Source: an uncultured Lachnospiraceae bacterium (GTDB lineage Bacteria > Bacillota > Clostridia > Lachnospirales > Lachnospiraceae). Taken from it: DNA of 64,000 nucleotides. Numbering within the stretch: position 1 is the first letter of the stretch; each line of letters begins with the position of its first letter. Positions 61,162 to 64,000 of this stretch are shown piece by piece. The notes beneath the pieces are model-generated. The model worked only from the letters and a program-made list of their open reading frames with translations. It ran no database searches and was not told the DNA's origin. Position numbers and translations under genes: made by a program. The stretch spans positions 8,830-72,829 of the forward strand of contig CAJTQO010000005.1 in the NCBI GenBank assembly GCA_910578405.1, written 5' to 3'.

Positions 61162-61719
61162 TTATACCCTGGACAGATATTCCCCTGTCCTTGTGTCAAT
61201 CTTGATTACGTCGCCCTGGTTCACAAACAAAGGCACATAAACGGTTGCCCCTGTCTCCACTACGGCAGGCTTCGACGCCCCTGTTGCCGTATCGCCTTTA
61301 AAACCAGGTTCCGTGTCCGTAATCTCCAATTCCACAAATAACGGCGGCTCCAATGCAAACACACTTCCATTATGGGAGCAGACTTTCACCATCTCGTTTT
61401 CCTTTACGAATTTCAGAGCGTCACCCACCGCTTCCGCATTGAGCGCTATCTGCTCATAATTTTCCACATCCATAAAGTTGTACAAATCGCCGTCCGAATA
61501 TAAGTATTGCATATCTTTTCTATCAATGCGTGCCTGTGGGCATTTCTCCGTAGGCCGGAATGTTTTCTCGACCACGCCGCCATTCTTGATGTTTTTCAGC
61601 TTCGTCCTGACAAACGCAGCCCCTTTCCCGGGTTTTACGTGCTGGAACTCAATAATCTGGTAAACATTATTATCTAACTCAATAGTAATACCATTTCTGA
61701 AATCACCTGCAGAAATCAT
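61162..61719 (-). CDS. efp: elongation factor P
   Basis: The 185-residue protein eases translation of polyproline. It has the KOW-like N-terminal domain, the LKNIKNGGVVEKTFRPTEK segment near residues 45-63, and the C-terminal GDVIKIDTRTGEYLSR ending. The modified position lies in the loop just before GKGAAFVRTKLK (VKPGKG), where a lysine is present. AGGAGG lies seven bases before the ATG at 61719. Confidence 0.97.
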   Translation of the reverse strand: MISAGDFRNGITIELDNNVYQIIEFQHVKPGKGAAFVRTKLKNIKNGGVVEKTFRPTEKCPQARIDRKDMQYLYSDGDLYNFMDVENYEQIALNAEAVGDALKFVKENEMVKVCSHNGSVFALEPPLFVELEITDTEPGFKGDTATGASKPAVVETGATVYVPLFVNQGDVIKIDTRTGEYLSRV

Positions 61720-61759
61720 AAAATATCCTCCTAAAATTTTCACGTTATCATTCTTTTCT

Positions 61760-61788
61760 AGTTTATACTAAAAAGGTGCATTTTTCAA
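61760..61788 (-). promoter_or_regulatory. possible promoter for efp
   Basis: TTGAAA (61788-61783), 17-base spacer, TAAACT (61765-61760). It touches the end of aroQ. Confidence 0.5.
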
Positions 61789-62217
61789 CTACTTTTTCAA
61801 ACAAAAATCAATTGCTTCCAAATATCCTTCCAGCCCATGCCCGTAAATCTGCCTGTCACACACAGGAGCCGTCACGGAAACCTTGCGGAATTCCTCCCTC
61901 TGGGATATATCTGAAATATGGACTTCCACCTTTGTCACCGTTATGCTGGCCAGTGCATCCCGGATTGCATAGCTATAATGAGTATAGGCCCCTGGGTTAA
62001 TGACAATCCCTTCTGTCCCATCAAAATAGGCTTCCTGAATCCGGTCAATCATAGCTCCCTCATGGTTGCTTTGGAACACTTCTATCTGGCAGCCGCACTC
62101 CTCCCCCTTCTTAGCTATCATGTCCAGCAAATAATTATAATCCTGCGTGCCATACACACTTTTCTCACGAATCCCAAGAAAATTCAGATTCGGTCCATTC
62201 ATCACTAATAATTTCAT
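61789..62217 (-). CDS. aroQ: 3-dehydroquinate dehydratase, type II
   Basis: The 142-residue enzyme dehydrates 3-dehydroquinate. Motifs are NGPNLNFLGIREKSVYG, FQSNHEGAMIDRIQEA, NPGAYTHYSYAIRDAL and VEVHISDISQREEFR, with Tyr and His of the active site. The ATG at 62217 has AAAAGGA seven bases upstream. It follows aroK. Confidence 0.97.
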   Translation of the reverse strand: MKLLVMNGPNLNFLGIREKSVYGTQDYNYLLDMIAKKGEECGCQIEVFQSNHEGAMIDRIQEAYFDGTEGIVINPGAYTHYSYAIRDALASITVTKVEVHISDISQREEFRKVSVTAPVCDRQIYGHGLEGYLEAIDFCLKK

Positions 62218-62302
62218 ATTCTTTTCCTTTTCCAATTTTGCATCCTTCGGTCCGATGTTAAGATTTAGCCACAATAGAGACGTAACCGCCTAAATTCCCC
62301 TC

Positions 62303-62833
62303 CTACTTACGCAGCTTTGGCAGATTAGAAAAATACCCCAACACCTCATCCGCTATTTCATCCACATTCCGGCCGTCCGTATCCACCATATAATCCGCCA
62401 CGCTTTCATATATCCCTTCCCGTTCCTTCATCAGTTTACGCACTTTTTCCTCCGGGTTCTCTCCCTGGAGCAATGGCCGGGTATTATCGTAAGCCAAACG
62501 TTCGCAGACTGTTTCCGCAGTCGCCCGCAGATAAATAACCGTCCCCAGTTTTTTTAGCAGTTCCTGGTTTTGCTCCCGCACAGGCAGCCCGCCGCCAACC
62601 GCAATGACTTGCGGCTCCTTCCTTACCAACAGCCGCTCCAGACACTGGGTTTCCATTTGGCGGAATGCCTCTTCCCCAAGCTTATCGAAAATCTCCGATA
62701 CGGCCATACGCTTCCTCCGCTCTATGATTTTATCCGTATCCGCCAGCGTCCTGCGCATCCGATAGGAAAGCCGTACCCCCAGACTGCTTTTCCCACATCC
62801 CATAAAACCGATTAAAATAATATTGTTATCCAT
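62303..62833 (-). CDS. aroK: shikimate kinase
   Basis: The 176-residue kinase phosphorylates shikimate. The P-loop GFMGCGKSSLG is at residues 9-19. LADTDKIIE, VGGGLPV and DNTRPLL follow. It starts three bases after aroE stops. Confidence 0.96.
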   Translation of the reverse strand: MDNNIILIGFMGCGKSSLGVRLSYRMRRTLADTDKIIERRKRMAVSEIFDKLGEEAFRQMETQCLERLLVRKEPQVIAVGGGLPVREQNQELLKKLGTVIYLRATAETVCERLAYDNTRPLLQGENPEEKVRKLMKEREGIYESVADYMVDTDGRNVDEIADEVLGYFSNLPKLRK

Positions 62834-62836
62834 GCC

Positions 62837-63739
62837 TTATTCTTCTATCCCCATTTCCGTTTTCATTGTCTCATAGACTTCCAATGCATCCTCTTGCGGT
62901 ATTTCTGTGCCATTCCACAATTCATAAGCTATTATGCCCTGGTAAAGCAGCATCTTTAAACCATGGAACGCCCTGCCTCCTTGTCCGCGCACAAGGGACA
63001 TAAACCGTGTCTGGGAAGGACGGTAGATTAAGTCAAACCCGGTATGTATTTTCTGGTAAAATTCCTTATCCTCAATTGGAGCCTCTTTGGTCTTTGGATA
63101 CAGCCCTACGCTGGTTGCCTGTATCGCCAAGTATTTCCTGTCTGACGGAATCTCCCTATAGTCTTCTAAAGGCATCGGCTCCACCTTTCCTGCCCCATTC
63201 CCGGCGGCGGCGCCCCTTCCGGCCATACCGTTTACCTCCTCTGCAATCCGTTTTGCCTTTTCCAACGTTCGGTTTAACAAATATATCCTGGCCGCTTTTT
63301 TCCATGCGCAAAGGAATGCCACTGCCCGCGCCGCGCCCCCTGCGCCAAGGATGATTACTTCCTCCCCCTCCAGTTTGATTCCTTCTGCGCACATGGCGCG
63401 GTACAGCCCCATCATATCCGTATTATAGCCTTTATATCCCCCCTGCGTCCGAACCAGGGTATTCACTGCCCCAATCTGTTTCGCCATCGCATCTGTCTCT
63501 TTCAGGTATGCAATGACCTCTTCTTTATAAGGCACTGTCACATTTAATCCTAAAACATTCAGGGCATATGCCCCCTCCACAGCCTTACGCGCCTGCCCCG
63601 TCCCTACATGGAAAGGGACATACACCAGGTTACGGCCTTCCATAGCGGCCAATGTATTGTGTATTACCGGTGACATGGTATGTTCCACCGGATTGCCAAT
63701 CAGACCGCAAAGCCTGGTATGCCCATCAATTTTCTGCAT
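62837..63739 (-). CDS. aroE: shikimate dehydrogenase (NADP)
   Basis: The 300-residue enzyme reduces dehydroshikimate. It has IGNPVEHTMSPVIHN at the start, LNVTVPYKE with the catalytic lysine, ILGAGGAARAVAFLCAW and the LLNRTLEKA dinucleotide site. GGGAGGG lies eight bases before the ATG at 63739. A Gly/Ala-rich insert (GMAGRGAAAGNGAG) sits between the two domains. Confidence 0.96.
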   Translation of the reverse strand: MQKIDGHTRLCGLIGNPVEHTMSPVIHNTLAAMEGRNLVYVPFHVGTGQARKAVEGAYALNVLGLNVTVPYKEEVIAYLKETDAMAKQIGAVNTLVRTQGGYKGYNTDMMGLYRAMCAEGIKLEGEEVIILGAGGAARAVAFLCAWKKAARIYLLNRTLEKAKRIAEEVNGMAGRGAAAGNGAGKVEPMPLEDYREIPSDRKYLAIQATSVGLYPKTKEAPIEDKEFYQKIHTGFDLIYRPSQTRFMSLVRGQGGRAFHGLKMLLYQGIIAYELWNGTEIPQEDALEVYETMKTEMGIEE

Positions 63740-63799
63740 CTGCCTGCCCTCCCTGTCTGTCCATTTTCTATATCCGCACACCCTTCTTTTTCATCCGCT

Positions 63800-64000
63800 T
63801 TATAAAGATTTCCTGTAAAAATACAACACCACCCTCTCCAAACGTCTTTTTAACACAATCTGTATTTCTTCCTTGGGATGGATTGGTTTTACAAGGAAGG
63901 TGCGTATCCCTGCCTTTTTCGCCCCCCATATATCAGTAAAAAGCTGATCGCCTACAAACAGCGTATTCCCAGGTTTCGTATGCATCCGTTCCATTGCCTT
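63800..64000 (-). CDS. YqeG-family HAD IIIA phosphatase, 5' end cut by window edge
   Basis: Only the C-terminal 66 residues are in the window. They contain KPGNTLFVGDQLFTDIWGAKKAG, the HAD motif III/IV of YqeG. The frame runs on past 64000. YqeG usually precedes yqeH and aroE in Firmicutes, which fits the aroE gene that follows. Confidence 0.9.
   Translation of the reverse strand, partial: KAMERMHTKPGNTLFVGDQLFTDIWGAKKAGIRTFLVKPIHPKEEIQIVLKRRLERVVLYFYRKSL

Overview
The window is a stretch of a Gram-positive, anaerobic, probably spore-forming member of the Clostridia, most likely Lachnospiraceae. Supporting signs are a DUF5688 protein, a YlbJ-like and a SpoIID/LytB protein, a T-box in front of pheST, an HPr-like protein without the active histidine, an FtsA-like protein with a long tail, an anaerobic-maturase radical SAM enzyme, strong AGGAGG-type ribosome sites and near-consensus sigma-A promoters. 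Most genes are on the minus strand. No phage, insertion sequence, integrase or CRISPR array was seen. I count about 50 protein genes, two tRNAs, one T-box and one 6S-like RNA.

Layout. 1-1.5 kb: 3' part of a KtrB/TrkH potassium channel, tRNA-Gly(CCC) and an HPr-like protein. 2-4.6 kb: methionine synthase/MTHFR fusion and TcdA. 4.6-17.6 kb: a large transport locus with three related lipoproteins (each a beta-propeller-like region joined to an ABC solute-binding domain), two sugar-type ABC permeases, a HlyD-like adaptor and a MacB-periplasmic-domain protein, with no ATPase. 17.6-26 kb: PFL/ACT pair, WalJ-like hydrolase, FtsA-like protein, CoaE, PolA and a zinc-finger membrane protein. 26-33 kb: transglutaminase lipoprotein, RsuA, YlbJ-like, an amidase with a C-terminal membrane anchor, a coiled-coil protein, CoaD, RsmD. 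33-37 kb: XRE regulator, radical SAM maturase, MTHFS, DUF896, ProB. 37-44 kb: a 93-residue membrane protein, an EF-G-like GTPase, then aroF-tyrA-aroA on the plus strand and AlkD. 44-51.6 kb: PilZ, QueA, M18 aminopeptidase, pheST with T-box. 51.6-58 kb: YihY, SpoIID/LytB, 6S-like RNA, a membrane protein, GdhA, a helical protein. 58-64 kb: SH3 protein, a hairpin-rich leader, tRNA-Arg(CCG), DUF5688, efp, aroQ-aroK-aroE and the C-terminal end of YqeG.

How genes work together. Aromatic synthesis is split into two loci: aroF-tyrA-aroA near 41 kb and aroQ-aroK-aroE near 63 kb. Folate one-carbon genes (MTHFR fusion, MTHFS) are separate. Housekeeping runs are tightly packed with stop/start overlaps (rsmD-coaD, coaE-ftsA-like, the permease pair).

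The most unusual parts are the solute-binding/HlyD/MacB-domain locus with its palindromic promoter and leader ORF, the inverted repeats tied to both tRNA genes, and an unassigned hairpin-rich segment between tRNA-Arg and the SH3 gene. Family names rest on motif recognition by eye; no database search was run.
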